Part shown: positions 6,489-14,301 of the stretch, in pieces
Layout: each line of letters opens with the position of its first letter
Numbering within the stretch: the stretch's first letter is position 1
Source: CAZQNF01 sp964403325
GTDB taxonomy: Bacteria; Patescibacteriota; Patescibacteriia; Magasanikbacterales; GWA2-37-8
Direction: 5' to 3'
Assembly (NCBI GenBank): GCA_964403325.1
Contig: CAYOFO010000013.1
Span: 1-26,678, forward strand
Length of the DNA: 26,678 bases
Notes under the pieces: generated by a model
What the model was told of the DNA's origin: nothing
Databases searched by the model: none
Seen by the model: the letters and a program-made list of their open reading frames with translations, nothing else
Translations under genes and position numbers: made by a program

Positions 6489-7958
6489 GTGAACGAACTC
6501 ATTTTCCCGATTATCCAAAAAGTTGCTGATGTTTCAGAAAAGAATGCTCTCCCTGTATATGCGGTGGGTGGCTTTGTGCGTGATATCCTCATGAACCGCA
6601 GTTTTAAGCAGGATATAGATTTTGTGGTGGAAGGATCAGGTCTCGCTTTCGCAAAATTGTTTGATGAAACCCTGGAAAAACAAGGGAGTCTGATTGAATT
6701 CCCGGACTTTGACACGGCGCGTTACATAGTAAAAGATGGGAATGAAGAACCGGTTTTACAGCTCGAATTTGCGGGAGCGCGCAGTGAAAAGTATGAGGAG
6801 AATTCTCGTAAACCGGTAGTTTCGCAAACAACTCTTGCCGAAGATCTCAAACGTCGGGATTTTACGGTGAATGCTATGGCTGTCGCGGTAAAAGATTTGG
6901 CAGTTCTTAAGGAATTAACTTTTGATGCCATAAAATCTTTGGTGATTGATCCTTTTGGGGGCGAGAAAGATTTGCAAGAAAAAATACTGAAAACTCCGCT
7001 TGACCCGGATATTACGTTTAGTGATGATCCGCTGCGTATGCTGCGAGCCATCCGGTTTGCGACCCAGCTCAATTTTGCTATTGATCCAGTCTGTTTTGAA
7101 GCCATTGTGCGCAATCGCGAACGGCTCAAGATTATTTCGTATGAGCGTATTCAGGAAGAATTGTTTAAGCTTTTATCCTGCCCGGTGCCATCGGTTGGAT
7201 TGCAGCTCATGTATATTTCTCAAATAATGGATATTATTTTACCGGAAATTTCCGCGCTCGATGGTGTGGAAGATGTTTATGGCCACAGTCATAAAAATAA
7301 TTTAACCCATAGTTTTAAAGTTGTAGATAATATCGCTGAGCGCTCGGATAAACTCTGGTTGCGATTAGCTGGTTTACTCCACGATATTGGTAAACCGGCC
7401 ACCAAGCGTTTTGTTCCCAAAATTGGTTGGACGTTTCATGCGCACGAACATGTGGGCAAAAAGATGGTGTATGCGCTCGGCAAACGATTCAAGTTTTCAA
7501 ACGATCTGACCAAATACATCGCGCATCTTGTACGTTGGCATTTGCAGCCAATCTCTCTTATGGATGATGGTATTACTGACTCGGCTGTGCGGCGTCTGAT
7601 TGTCGAATTTGGGGACGAAATTCATGATCTGCTTATTTTGGGTCGCGGCGATATTACCACCGGTAATCCGTATAAAAAAGAACGCCGACTCAAAAATTAT
7701 GATATATTAGAACAGCGGGTTGCGGAAGTTATAGAAAAAGACAAGCTCCGCGCGTTCCAATCGCCGGTGCGTGGTGAGGAAATCATGAGTATTTGTGGCC
7801 TCAAGCCTGGTCCAACGATTGGAAAGATTAAAACCGCTCTTGAAGAAGCGATTCTCGATGGTATTATTCCCAATGAGTACGAAGCCGTTAAGGCTTATTT
7901 TCTCTTTCGCAAAGATGCTTTTTTAGAAAATGTTCAAGATTGGGAAAAAAGTTTATAG
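6489..7958 (+). CDS. cca: CCA-adding tRNA nucleotidyltransferase with HD domain
   Basis: A class II nucleotidyltransferase that builds or repairs the 3'-CCA of tRNAs from CTP and ATP; both tRNAs in this window need it. Visible motifs: AVGGFVRD at ~25-32 (nucleotide-binding turn), the metal-binding carboxylates in QDIDFV (D42, D44), the flexible-loop motif KRRDFTVNAMA at ~121-131, DPLRMLRAIRFA at ~180-191 and YERIQEEL at ~218-225. These are followed by an HD phosphohydrolase domain with LLHDIGKP at ~296-303 and FHAHEH at ~316-321. The HD domain may give phosphatase or 2',3'-cyclic phosphodiesterase activity, as in some bacterial CCA enzymes. A poly(A) polymerase is the main alternative, but the HD architecture favours CCA addition. 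The start is GTG, preceded by T and without an SD. Length (489) is normal for the HD form. Confidence 0.9.
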   Translation: MNELIFPIIQKVADVSEKNALPVYAVGGFVRDILMNRSFKQDIDFVVEGSGLAFAKLFDETLEKQGSLIEFPDFDTARYIVKDGNEEPVLQLEFAGARSEKYEENSRKPVVSQTTLAEDLKRRDFTVNAMAVAVKDLAVLKELTFDAIKSLVIDPFGGEKDLQEKILKTPLDPDITFSDDPLRMLRAIRFATQLNFAIDPVCFEAIVRNRERLKIISYERIQEELFKLLSCPVPSVGLQLMYISQIMDIILPEISALDGVEDVYGHSHKNNLTHSFKVVDNIAERSDKLWLRLAGLLHDIGKPATKRFVPKIGWTFHAHEHVGKKMVYALGKRFKFSNDLTKYIAHLVRWHLQPISLMDDGITDSAVRRLIVEFGDEIHDLLILGRGDITTGNPYKKERRLKNYDILEQRVAEVIEKDKLRAFQSPVRGEEIMSICGLKPGPTIGKIKTALEEAILDGIIPNEYEAVKAYFLFRKDAFLENVQDWEKSL

Positions 7959-7973
7959 TATATAAATGAATGA

Positions 7974-7998
7974 GCCCCGCCTGATAAACAGACGGGGC
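7974..7998 (-). terminator. Hairpin between convergent genes
   Basis: GCCCCG (7974-7979) pairs with CGGGGC (7993-7998). After one mismatch, CTG/CAG extends the stem around an ATAAA loop. It lies 10 bases beyond the stop of the small membrane-protein gene (-) and 16 beyond the cca stop. On neither strand is it followed by a clear T-run, only A/T-rich sequence, so termination is likely but not certain. Confidence 0.5.
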
Positions 7999-8007
7999 GC
8001 AGGGCGA

Positions 8008-8310
8008 CTAACCCGAGGGCGGCGGGTTGTCGCTTGACGGCGGCTCCTCCCCTAGGGCGATAAACGCCAGGAGGTTGGGTAGAAGGGCAAGCCCTCCCAC
8101 CAGCCACCGCACTGGTGGGCTGGGCTCTGCTACCAAGCAGCAGAGCCAGAAGACCAGGAGCGTGAATGTGATCACGCCCCACCCTACGAGCCGCTCGCCT
8201 CGGCTGTAGGGGGTCCTCTGGTGGGGTGAGCAAAGGGCTCTTCCCACCAGAGCGTGAGCTCCGAGCGACGCCAGTAGCGCCGCCCAGAGCGGGCTCGCCA
8301 GCAGGTTCAT
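8008..8310 (-). CDS. GC-rich orphan small membrane protein
   Basis: A 100-residue protein I do not recognise. It has about three hydrophobic segments: LLASPLWAALLASLGAHALV (3-22), ~43-60 (with FWLCCLVA) and ~69-86 (WLVGGLALLPNLLAF). The loop between the first two is short and basic, and the tail is a Pro/Ser-rich soluble stretch (EEPPSSDNPPPSG). The start is set by a perfect AAGGAGG (complement of 8316-8322) five bases before the ATG. An upstream extension to 8583 is therefore rejected. It also has a TTGACA promoter at 8332-8360. Base and codon use are far GC-richer than in its neighbours, and its -1 base is G, unlike nearly all other starts. Together these suggest recent acquisition, but no mobile-element genes are seen. 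Confidence 0.65.
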   Translation of the reverse strand: MNLLASPLWAALLASLGAHALVGRALCSPHQRTPYSRGERLVGWGVITFTLLVFWLCCLVAEPSPPVRWLVGGLALLPNLLAFIALGEEPPSSDNPPPSG

Positions 8311-8315
8311 CGCTC

Positions 8316-8322
8316 CCTCCTT
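8316..8322 (-). promoter_or_regulatory. Consensus Shine-Dalgarno of the small membrane protein
   Basis: AAGGAGG, five bases before ATG 8310. It is notable because nearly all other genes of the window have no SD. It fixes the start of this gene. Confidence 0.75.
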
Positions 8323-8331
8323 AAAACACAT

Positions 8332-8360
8332 GAAATAGCAGTTAAAATGGGTATTGTCAA
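8332..8360 (-). promoter_or_regulatory. Promoter for the small membrane protein
   Basis: A perfect TTGACA (complement of 8355-8360), a 17-bp spacer and TATTTC (complement of 8332-8337). The TGC in front of the -10 forms an extended -10 (TGN), which can compensate for the weak second half. Confidence 0.6.
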
Positions 8361-8380
8361 TATTTTGTGTCTTCAACCCC

Positions 8381-8409
8381 TTTACAAAATCGTCTAAATG
8401 TGATAAAAA
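8381..8409 (+). promoter_or_regulatory. Possible promoter for the MacAB-like operon
   Basis: TTTACA (8381-8386), a 17-bp spacer and TAAAAA (8404-8409), giving a leader of about 18 bases to ATG 8434. It is divergent from the promoter at 8332-8360. The -10 is mediocre. Confidence 0.4.
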
Positions 8410-8433
8410 TAATTGTTCATCATTAACATTTTT

Positions 8434-10185
8434 ATGAAAAAAGCCTTTTTTACAAGCAAAAAGTTTTATATTTTGGCGGTGCTGGTTGTGGTTGGGGTCG
8501 GGATTGTATATAAAGTTGTCACTAAACCTAAAAATCCAATTGCTTACGAAACGGCAACTGTAGAAAAAAGTGATATTGCTCAAACTGTTTCAGCAGTTGG
8601 AAAAGTAGAATCTGTTAACGATCTTTCATTGCGTTTTGAAATCCCTGGTACGCTCGCGGCAGTGAATGTCAAAGAAGGTGACAATGTTAAAGCCGGACAG
8701 GTTTTAGCAACCTTACGCTTGAGTGAGCTTAATGCTGCGGTGAGTCAAGCTGCCGCCAACTTAAATCAAAAACTTGCTCCCGCTACGAGTCAGGACAAAA
8801 ATTATTATACGGCAGCTGTTGATCAGGCCAAAGCTGCCCTTGATCAGGCCAAATTAGATCGCGATGCCAGTGTTAACCAGTCGCAGAGCGCATTTTTAAC
8901 TGCCCTTAATAATTTGAAATTAGCTCAAGGGGGCGATAATAGCCAGATTGTGGTACAGACGTATGAAACAGCACTCACGGCTTTGCAGGGAGCACCTTCC
9001 AAGTTTGATGATGCCCTGACTCAGGCTGATAATATTCTCGGTATTGATAATACTTTTGCCAACGATATTTTTGAAAAGTATTTGGCGCAAAAAGATATTA
9101 ATTCTCTGTCTCGAGCCAAAAACAGTTATCAGAATGCCAAAATTGCTGTGCAAAAGGTTAAACCCGTATTGGCTTTGTTAAATCGTACCTCAGGCCAAAG
9201 CAATATTGACATAGGTATAAAAAATGTTGAAGAAGTTAATACCACCGTGGCTCAGTTATTGGCAGATGTTTCGGCTGTGCTTGGCGCTACAACCCCGGTG
9301 GCAGATTTTCCTCAGGCCGAATTGGATGCCCGAAAAACTATCATAGAAAGTACTCGTGCTAGCTTGAGCGCTCAGTATAGTACCCTTATTGCCAATGAAC
9401 AGGCTATTAGCAACGCCAAAAATAGCTATCAAAATTTGAGTATAGTCCTTGATCGAGCTGTCCATGATTTGGATCAGGCTAAAAATACTGGGGCCAATAA
9501 TATTAAAATAAAAGAGGCTATGTATAATCAGGCGGTTTCCAATTTGCAAACCAAAGTGAATCCGCCGCGTGAAGTTGATGTCGCCGCTTACCGGGCAGCG
9601 CTTGCCGCCGCCGTGGCCAGTCGTGATAAAGCCATTATGCGTGCTCCAATAGACGGTATTGTTACCAACATCGGCAGTAAAACAGGGGAATTGGTATCTT
9701 CTGCTAATGCGGTCATCAATCTTCTTTCTCCACGCTATGAGATTAAACTCGATTTACCCGAAACAGATGTTGTGAAATTAAAAGGGAACGATCCGGTAGA
9801 ATTTACGGTTGATGCCCTTGGGAGTGATGTCAAATTTACCGGTAAAGTAATCGCCGCTGATCCTAAATCTACGGAGATTCAGGGTGTGGTGTATTATCAG
9901 ATCAGTATTTCCATTGACGACAATAAAAACAAAGAAAAAATCAAACCTGGTATGACAGTTAATGTAACTATCAGTACTGATTCGCGTAAAAAAATTCTTC
10001 ATATTCCATTGCGCGCCGTTAAAACCAATGAAGATGGTAGCAAGTATGTGGAAGTCTTAGAAAATAATACCAAAGTAATGACTCAAATTACTTTGGGCTT
10101 AAAAGGCGATGGTGGGGTAGTAGAAGTTTTGACAGGTGTGAGCGAAGGTGACCAGGTGGTGACTGGTACCAGTGCGCAAAAATAG
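8434..10185 (+). CDS. MacA/HlyD-family periplasmic adaptor subunit
   Basis: The extracytoplasmic adaptor of an ABC exporter, working with the ATPase and permeases encoded next. An N-terminal basic-hydrophobic anchor spans ~1-30 (KKFYILAVLVVVGVGIVYKV). The first half of a biotinyl-lipoyl domain lies around residues 60-92 (IPGTLAAVNVKEGDNVKAGQ). A very long helical stretch of about 280 residues (~95-375), Ala/Gln/Asn-rich with repeated KNSYQN motifs, forms the coiled-coil hairpin. The second lipoyl half has RAPIDGIVTNIGSKTGE near 402-418, followed by beta-barrel and membrane-proximal domains. At 583 residues it is much longer than E. coli MacA (~370), mainly in the hairpin. This may suit a thick wall rather than TolC docking, since CPR cells have no typical outer membrane. 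ATG 8434 (MKKAFF) is preferred to an in-frame TTG at 8413. Confidence 0.85.
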   Translation: MKKAFFTSKKFYILAVLVVVGVGIVYKVVTKPKNPIAYETATVEKSDIAQTVSAVGKVESVNDLSLRFEIPGTLAAVNVKEGDNVKAGQVLATLRLSELNAAVSQAAANLNQKLAPATSQDKNYYTAAVDQAKAALDQAKLDRDASVNQSQSAFLTALNNLKLAQGGDNSQIVVQTYETALTALQGAPSKFDDALTQADNILGIDNTFANDIFEKYLAQKDINSLSRAKNSYQNAKIAVQKVKPVLALLNRTSGQSNIDIGIKNVEEVNTTVAQLLADVSAVLGATTPVADFPQAELDARKTIIESTRASLSAQYSTLIANEQAISNAKNSYQNLSIVLDRAVHDLDQAKNTGANNIKIKEAMYNQAVSNLQTKVNPPREVDVAAYRAALAAAVASRDKAIMRAPIDGIVTNIGSKTGELVSSANAVINLLSPRYEIKLDLPETDVVKLKGNDPVEFTVDALGSDVKFTGKVIAADPKSTEIQGVVYYQISISIDDNKNKEKIKPGMTVNVTISTDSRKKILHIPLRAVKTNEDGSKYVEVLENNTKVMTQITLGLKGDGGVVEVLTGVSEGDQVVTGTSAQK

Positions 10186-10202
10186 AGTTCGATAGTTTAG
10201 CT

Positions 10203-10925
10203 ATGTCACTCATTCAAGTAAAAAATTTGGTTAAAGAATATGAAAGCGGCGGCGTGCCGTTTGAGATTTTGCATGGACTGAATTTTTCTATTGAAAAGGG
10301 TGAGTTTGTGGCCATTATGGGCCCCAGCGGATCTGGTAAATCGACTCTCATGCATATTTTGGGTTTCCTCGACACCCTGACACGCGGTCAGTATCTTTTA
10401 AATGGTTCAGATAGCAGTAATCTCGCTCCAGATGAGCTTTCGCAGCTGCGCAACCAAAAAATCGGTTTCGTCTTTCAGGCTTTTCATCTTTTACCTCGCG
10501 CGAGTGTGCTCGAAAATGTTATGTTACCGCTCATGTATAGTTCGGTACCAAAAAGCGAATGGGAAGCGCGGGCCAAAAAACTTTTGGAATCAGTTCATTT
10601 AACCCATCGTCTTGATTTTAGTCCCAATCAACTTTCCGGCGGTGAGCGCCAACGTGTCGCTATTGCCCGTGCTTTGGTCAACAACCCTGAAGTTATTTTT
10701 GCCGATGAACCGACTGGTAATTTGGATTCCAAATCCGGTATTGAAGTAATGAAAATTTTGCAGAATCTTAATGATTTGGGGCACACTATTATCTTGGTGA
10801 CTCACGAACAATCAACAGCTCGTCATGCTCGTCGTATTTTGCATATTAAAGATGGTCTTATTGCTCAAGATGAGATGGTTCTTCAGCGTGAAATCGCTGC
10901 TGATAAAGAAGCTCTTATCAAGTAG
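10203..10925 (+). CDS. ABC transporter ATPase, MacB/LolD type
   Basis: A 240-residue nucleotide-binding subunit that powers the MacB/FtsX-type permeases encoded downstream. All motifs are intact: Walker A GPSGSGKST at ~40-48, Q-loop VFQAF (Q92), signature LSGGERQRVAIARAL at ~144-158, Walker B VIFADEPTGNLD at ~164-175 and the switch His in LVTHEQ (H201). ADEPTGNLD and the FHLLPR after the Q-loop are typical of the LolD/MacB/SalX group, which exports lipoproteins, peptides or macrolides, or works in mechanotransmission. It lies 17 bases after the adaptor gene, with no SD and T at -1. Substrate unknown. Confidence 0.92.
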   Translation: MSLIQVKNLVKEYESGGVPFEILHGLNFSIEKGEFVAIMGPSGSGKSTLMHILGFLDTLTRGQYLLNGSDSSNLAPDELSQLRNQKIGFVFQAFHLLPRASVLENVMLPLMYSSVPKSEWEARAKKLLESVHLTHRLDFSPNQLSGGERQRVAIARALVNNPEVIFADEPTGNLDSKSGIEVMKILQNLNDLGHTIILVTHEQSTARHARRILHIKDGLIAQDEMVLQREIAADKEALIK

Positions 10926-10975
10926 GCATCTTTGAACAGCATACAAAATACAGGTAGAAAAATACGTTTTTTAAG

Positions 10976-11249
10976 CTTTTAGGTGTGAGCTTTCAGCTGT
11001 TGGGTTTAAAATTTTTTGGCTCATTGTCATTGCGAGGAGCGAAATGACCTGCCTGCTAGCAAACATAAAAACAATTGATGGTAAAGTTTTCTTATAGCTC
11101 CCAGCTAAAAGCTTACACCTCAATACTTAATACCAAATACTTAATTCATAATTCGTTATTCATAAATTCAAACTCAATACCTCAAAGCTCTCAGCTCATA
11201 GCTTATCCCTCAAACCTTAATTCTTTCTTCATAATTCGTCATTCTCATT
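10976..11249. repeat. Degenerate repeat block inside the exporter operon
   Basis: The 324-bp gap 10926-11249 has no gene. It holds two direct copies of a 28-bp unit, 11096-11123 (begins AGCTCCCAGCTAAAAGCTTA) and 11186-11213 (begins AGCTCTCAGCTCATAGCTTA), exactly 90 bp apart with 23 of 28 positions equal. Each is followed by TTCATAATTCGTNATTC (11145-11161 and 11228-11244, one difference). A third, inverted and imperfect copy lies at 10981-11004 (AGGTGTGAGCTTTCAGCTG against AGGTGTAAGCTTTTAGCTG). The block ends at the start codon of the first permease. It looks like an eroded intergenic repeat family, and the inverted copies could pair in RNA across ~115 bases. Confidence 0.65.
11025..11048. repeat. 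Palindromic REP-like element
   Basis: GTCATT (11026-11031) and AATGAC (11043-11048) flank GCGAGGAGCGA, giving a short palindromic unit. The core TCATTGCGAGGAGCGAAATG resembles small dispersed palindromes seen between genes in many bacterial genomes (recalled, not searched). It lies between the inverted and direct repeat copies of the same gap. Confidence 0.45.
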
Positions 11250-12488
11250 ATGAATCTTTGGCAAAATATCATAAATAGTTTTCGAGTCATTCGGCGCAGT
11301 AAAATGCGTTCGTTTTTGACGATGCTGGGGATTATTATTGGGGTAGCGGCTGTTATAATTATTATGTCAGTGGGCGAAGGGGCTAAAAGTCTGATTTTTG
11401 GCCAAATTACGAGCTCCGGGTCAAATTTAGTGGCTGTTTTGCCAGGCAAATCCGATGACAATGGTCCGCCAGCCGCGGTGTTGGGTATTGTCGTAACTAC
11501 TCTTACCAACGCTGATGCGATTGCTTTAAAAAACAGTGGTTTGCCGTCCGTTGGAGCTGTGACCGCTTATGTGCGTGGGGGCGACACTATTAACGTGGAA
11601 GAACGCAAGAGTGATGTGAGTTTTGTGGGAGTTAATGCCGATTATATAAATGTAGAAGACGCGACTGTGGCGAGCGGGGTATTTTTTTCTCCGGAAGAAG
11701 AAGGGGGTGCGGCTCGGGTCGTCGTCATTGGCGCCCAAGTGGCGCGTGATTTGTTTCCCGATACTGACCCGATCAGTAAAACCATTCGGATTAAACAAAC
11801 ACCGTTTCGGATTATCGGCGTTATGAAAGAGCGTGGGTCAAGCGGTTTTCAAAATCAGGATAATCAGGTTTTTGTACCTATTACGGCGGCACAAAAAATT
11901 TTACTTGGCATCAATTATGTCAATTATATTCGTATCAAAGTAACGCAAGCGAGTCAGGTTAATACCGTAATGGAAATGACGGGAAATATATTGCGGGAAC
12001 GCCATCGTATCGACAATCCCAACAATGATGATTTTTCGGTGCGCTCAACGGCGCAGGGACTGGAAATTTTGGGTACTATTACTACAGCCATAACTTTTTT
12101 CTTGGCAGCCATGGCAGCTATTTCGCTCCTCGTGGGCGGAATCGGTATTATGAATATTATGCTCGCATCAGTAGAAGAGCGTATCAAAGAGATTGGTTTA
12201 CGCAAAGCTTTGGGTGCTCGGAGTATTGATATTACAGTACAGTTTTTGGTTGAAACTATTATGATTACCCTCACTGGAGGAGTAATTGGCCTCACTATCG
12301 GCATTGCTTTATCCTATGGGATTTATCGGGTTATTTTGGCTATTGGCCAAACCTGGGTGTTTGCGGTGACTTGGCCGTCTATGGCTCTGGGTATTGGCAT
12401 TTCTGTGCTTATTGGGATTATTTTTGGTATTTTACCGGCCAAAAAAGCCAGTCGCCTTGATCCGATTGAAGCTTTACGTTACGAATAA
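11250..12488 (+). CDS. MacB/FtsX-type ABC permease 1
   Basis: A 412-residue permease with the MacB layout. A first membrane helix lies after a short cytoplasmic N-terminus (MNLWQNIINSFRVIRRSKMR, then ~21-42 with FLTMLGIIIGVAAVIIIMSV). A large extracytoplasmic MacB core domain spans ~50-270 (contains VAVLPGKSDDNGPP and VIGAQVARDLFP). Three FtsX-domain helices follow, at ~280-308, ~335-360 and ~370-395. The coupling segment VEERIKEIGLRKALGARSID at ~309-328 and the end PAKKASRLDPIEALRYE are the classic FtsX/MacB signatures. It uses the ATPase of 10203-10925. The start codon lies directly at the end of the repeat block and has no SD. Only five bases separate it from a second, similar permease. 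Confidence 0.9.
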   Translation: MNLWQNIINSFRVIRRSKMRSFLTMLGIIIGVAAVIIIMSVGEGAKSLIFGQITSSGSNLVAVLPGKSDDNGPPAAVLGIVVTTLTNADAIALKNSGLPSVGAVTAYVRGGDTINVEERKSDVSFVGVNADYINVEDATVASGVFFSPEEEGGAARVVVIGAQVARDLFPDTDPISKTIRIKQTPFRIIGVMKERGSSGFQNQDNQVFVPITAAQKILLGINYVNYIRIKVTQASQVNTVMEMTGNILRERHRIDNPNNDDFSVRSTAQGLEILGTITTAITFFLAAMAAISLLVGGIGIMNIMLASVEERIKEIGLRKALGARSIDITVQFLVETIMITLTGGVIGLTIGIALSYGIYRVILAIGQTWVFAVTWPSMALGIGISVLIGIIFGILPAKKASRLDPIEALRYE

Positions 12489-12493
12489 ATTGT

Positions 12494-13720
12494 ATGATTA
12501 TTGAAAATATTCGCTCATCTTTTAAATCATTGTTTCGTCAACGCACGCGTTCTATTTTGGCTCTGCTCGCGGTGAGTATTGGTATTGCGAGCGTGGTTAT
12601 GGTTATGGCTGCGGGTAAGGGGATTGAGCGCCTTATTATGGGGCAGCTTGATGCTTATCAAAGCGACACTTTGTATATTGAGGCGAGAGCACCTAGCAGC
12701 CAGAGTGGGGGCAATGCTCTCGGTGTGGTGGTGACTTCTTTAAAGCAAAAAGATATTACAGCTATAGCTGAGCTCGATAATGTTATTACATCCTATGGTA
12801 GCCTAACCGGGCAAGAAGCAGTAAGTTATAATGGGCAAATAAAAAAAGTAATTTTGATGGGCAACGGGGCGGCTATGCCGATCATGGAACATGTCGAGCT
12901 GACTGTTGGGCGTTTTTTTACTCAAGACGAGGAGGATGCTCTTACGCAGGTAGCTGTGCTTGGCTCTAAAGCCGAAGAAAAACTGTTTGCGGGAGAAAAT
13001 CCAGTTGGGAAAACCATTTATATTGCCGGCAAACCCTATAAGGTGCTGGGTGCTCTCAAAGAACGTGGTTCAAGCCTGTTTTTGGATATGGATAATGTTA
13101 TTATTCTCCCAGTCAAAACCATGCAAAAAAAATTATTGGGCCTGGATTATTATGCTTCAGCTCCGGTTAAGCTCAAAGACGCCAGTCGTGACCAGGCAAC
13201 AGCACAGGCGGTGACGGAATTGTTACGGGAAAACCATGGTATTTCCGACCCCAAGCGAGATGATTTTGAAGTTCACACCATGAGTGATGCCAAAAAATTG
13301 GTAGGTCAGGTGGCTGGGGGCATTACTATTTTGCTTACCGCCATTGTTTCCATTTCGCTGGTAGTGGGTGGAGTCGGAATTATGAATATTATGTATGTTT
13401 CGGTGGTGGAGCGCACTTTTGAGATTGGGTTGCGCAAAGCTTTAGGGGCGCGTCGAAAAGACATTTTGTGGCAGTTTATTATAGAAGCCGGGGTTATTAC
13501 CATCATGGGCGGTGTTATTGGAATTATATTTGGTATTATTTTGGCGGCTTTGGTCTATTTTTTGGCCACCTATTTTGGTTTAAAATGGGTCTTGGTGATT
13601 CCACCATCGTCTATTGTTCTGTCGCTCAGCTTCTCTGTACTTATTGGTCTGGTGTTTGGCCTGTATCCGGCGAGAAAAGCAGCCAATTTACATCCTATCG
13701 ATGCACTTCGCCGGGAATAG
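12494..13720 (+). CDS. MacB/FtsX-type ABC permease 2
   Basis: A 408-residue paralogue of the preceding permease with the same plan: helix ~18-38 (ILALLAVSIGIASVVMVMAA), MacB-type extracytoplasmic domain ~45-270, and helices ~280-303, ~330-358 and ~370-392. It has the coupling motif VVERTFEIGLRKALGARRKD and the end PARKAANLHPIDALRRE. Sequence similarity to permease 1 is clear at both ends (LRKALGAR, KERGSS, GVGIMNIM) but low in the middle, so the duplication is old. Two different permeases beside one ATPase suggest a heterodimeric transporter rather than the MacB homodimer. An inverted repeat without a T-run follows (13733-13763). Confidence 0.9.
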   Translation: MIIENIRSSFKSLFRQRTRSILALLAVSIGIASVVMVMAAGKGIERLIMGQLDAYQSDTLYIEARAPSSQSGGNALGVVVTSLKQKDITAIAELDNVITSYGSLTGQEAVSYNGQIKKVILMGNGAAMPIMEHVELTVGRFFTQDEEDALTQVAVLGSKAEEKLFAGENPVGKTIYIAGKPYKVLGALKERGSSLFLDMDNVIILPVKTMQKKLLGLDYYASAPVKLKDASRDQATAQAVTELLRENHGISDPKRDDFEVHTMSDAKKLVGQVAGGITILLTAIVSISLVVGGVGIMNIMYVSVVERTFEIGLRKALGARRKDILWQFIIEAGVITIMGGVIGIIFGIILAALVYFLATYFGLKWVLVIPPSSIVLSLSFSVLIGLVFGLYPARKAANLHPIDALRRE

Positions 13721-13776
13721 ACAAAAACGATAGACAAATACGGTAGGGAAACCATTATTTGTCGTTGGGTAAAGTA

Positions 13777-13805
13777 TTGACATTATTTTTTAATCCCAGT
13801 AGGAT
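13777..13805 (+). promoter_or_regulatory. Promoter for the 89-residue orphan
   Basis: A perfect TTGACA (13777-13782), a 17-bp spacer and TAGGAT (13800-13805). The expected start near 13812 leaves a leader of about 26 bases. Confidence 0.65.
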
Positions 13806-13837
13806 GTTTGTAATTATTCATAGTTTACTTTTTAATT

Positions 13838-14107
13838 ATGGAGCAGCGTTTTGAATTAAACATGTCGTCTGATTTACGGCTTCAGGAAGAAGCAGCTGAA
13901 TTACCTCCTGCGCCAGAGCTGGTTGTTCAGGAAAGGTTGATGCGTAGAATAGACGATTTGTCTGAAAGGATTCGAGAGAGAAGAGATCGTAAAGCCGCCA
14001 TTGAATTAGCTGATTTGGTACAACGTCCTCATATTCAGATTGATCAGGATCACTTACAGGATATTAAAGCAAGGCTGTCGAGTGTTTATGGTATTCTCAT
14101 TGCTTAA
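13838..14107 (+). CDS. Small charged orphan protein
   Basis: Eighty-nine residues, soluble, with no signal peptide or membrane segment, and not a family I recognise. The middle (LMRRIDDLSERIRERRDRKA, ~34-53) is strongly helical and Arg/Glu/Asp-rich, consistent with a short coiled coil. The N-terminus is acidic and Pro-containing (EEAAELPPAPE). It has its own TTGACA promoter and its own terminator, so it is a single-gene transcript. The start is ATG with T at -1 and no SD; an internal ATG nine codons later is possible. That it is real rests on the promoter, terminator and coding-like composition. Confidence 0.6.
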   Translation: MEQRFELNMSSDLRLQEEAAELPPAPELVVQERLMRRIDDLSERIRERRDRKAAIELADLVQRPHIQIDQDHLQDIKARLSSVYGILIA

Positions 14108-14127
14108 ATAAGATATTTTTGCTCTTT

Positions 14128-14162
14128 AAAAAACAACCCATGATAGTATGGGTTGTTTTTTT
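14128..14162. terminator. Rho-independent terminator after the small orphan
   Basis: AAAAAACAACCCAT (14128-14141) pairs perfectly with ATGGGTTGTTTTTT (14148-14161) around a six-base loop, followed by one more T. The stem is 14 bp with a long U-tract on the plus strand. Confidence 0.88.
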
Positions 14163-14219
14163 GTGCAGTTTGAGCTTTGCGCACTCGAGGGCGGGGGTAG
14201 AAATCTTGTTGGAGGGGCT

Positions 14220-14244
14220 ATCACTCTTTAAAAGTGTGATTTTT
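14220..14244 (+). terminator. Second terminator-like hairpin before dnaG
   Basis: ATCAC-T-CTT pairs with AAG-T-GTGAT (14220-14240; one T/T mismatch and a three-base loop), followed by TTTTT. It lies 80 bases beyond the previous terminator and 58 before dnaG. The 14162-14220 interval between the two hairpins holds no ORF I can support; a very short RNA ending here is possible. Confidence 0.45.
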
Positions 14245-14301
14245 GGCTCTGAGCGCCTTATTTATTGGCATTTTTTGCTTCCTATGCTAGAGTAAGCCCG
14301 T

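Noticed and set aside
8008..8583. Longer version of the small membrane protein starting at 8583
   Set aside because: A perfect SD and promoter sit inside the extension, and the extra residues are translated from the divergent promoter region and the start of the macA-like gene.
10926..11249. CRISPR array in the repeat-rich gap
   Set aside because: Only two direct copies, imperfect, with a single related spacer and one inverted copy, and no cas genes.
13733..13763. GACAAAT/ATTTGTC inverted repeat as terminator of the exporter operon
   Set aside because: The stem is short with a long interrupted loop and no T-run follows on the plus strand.
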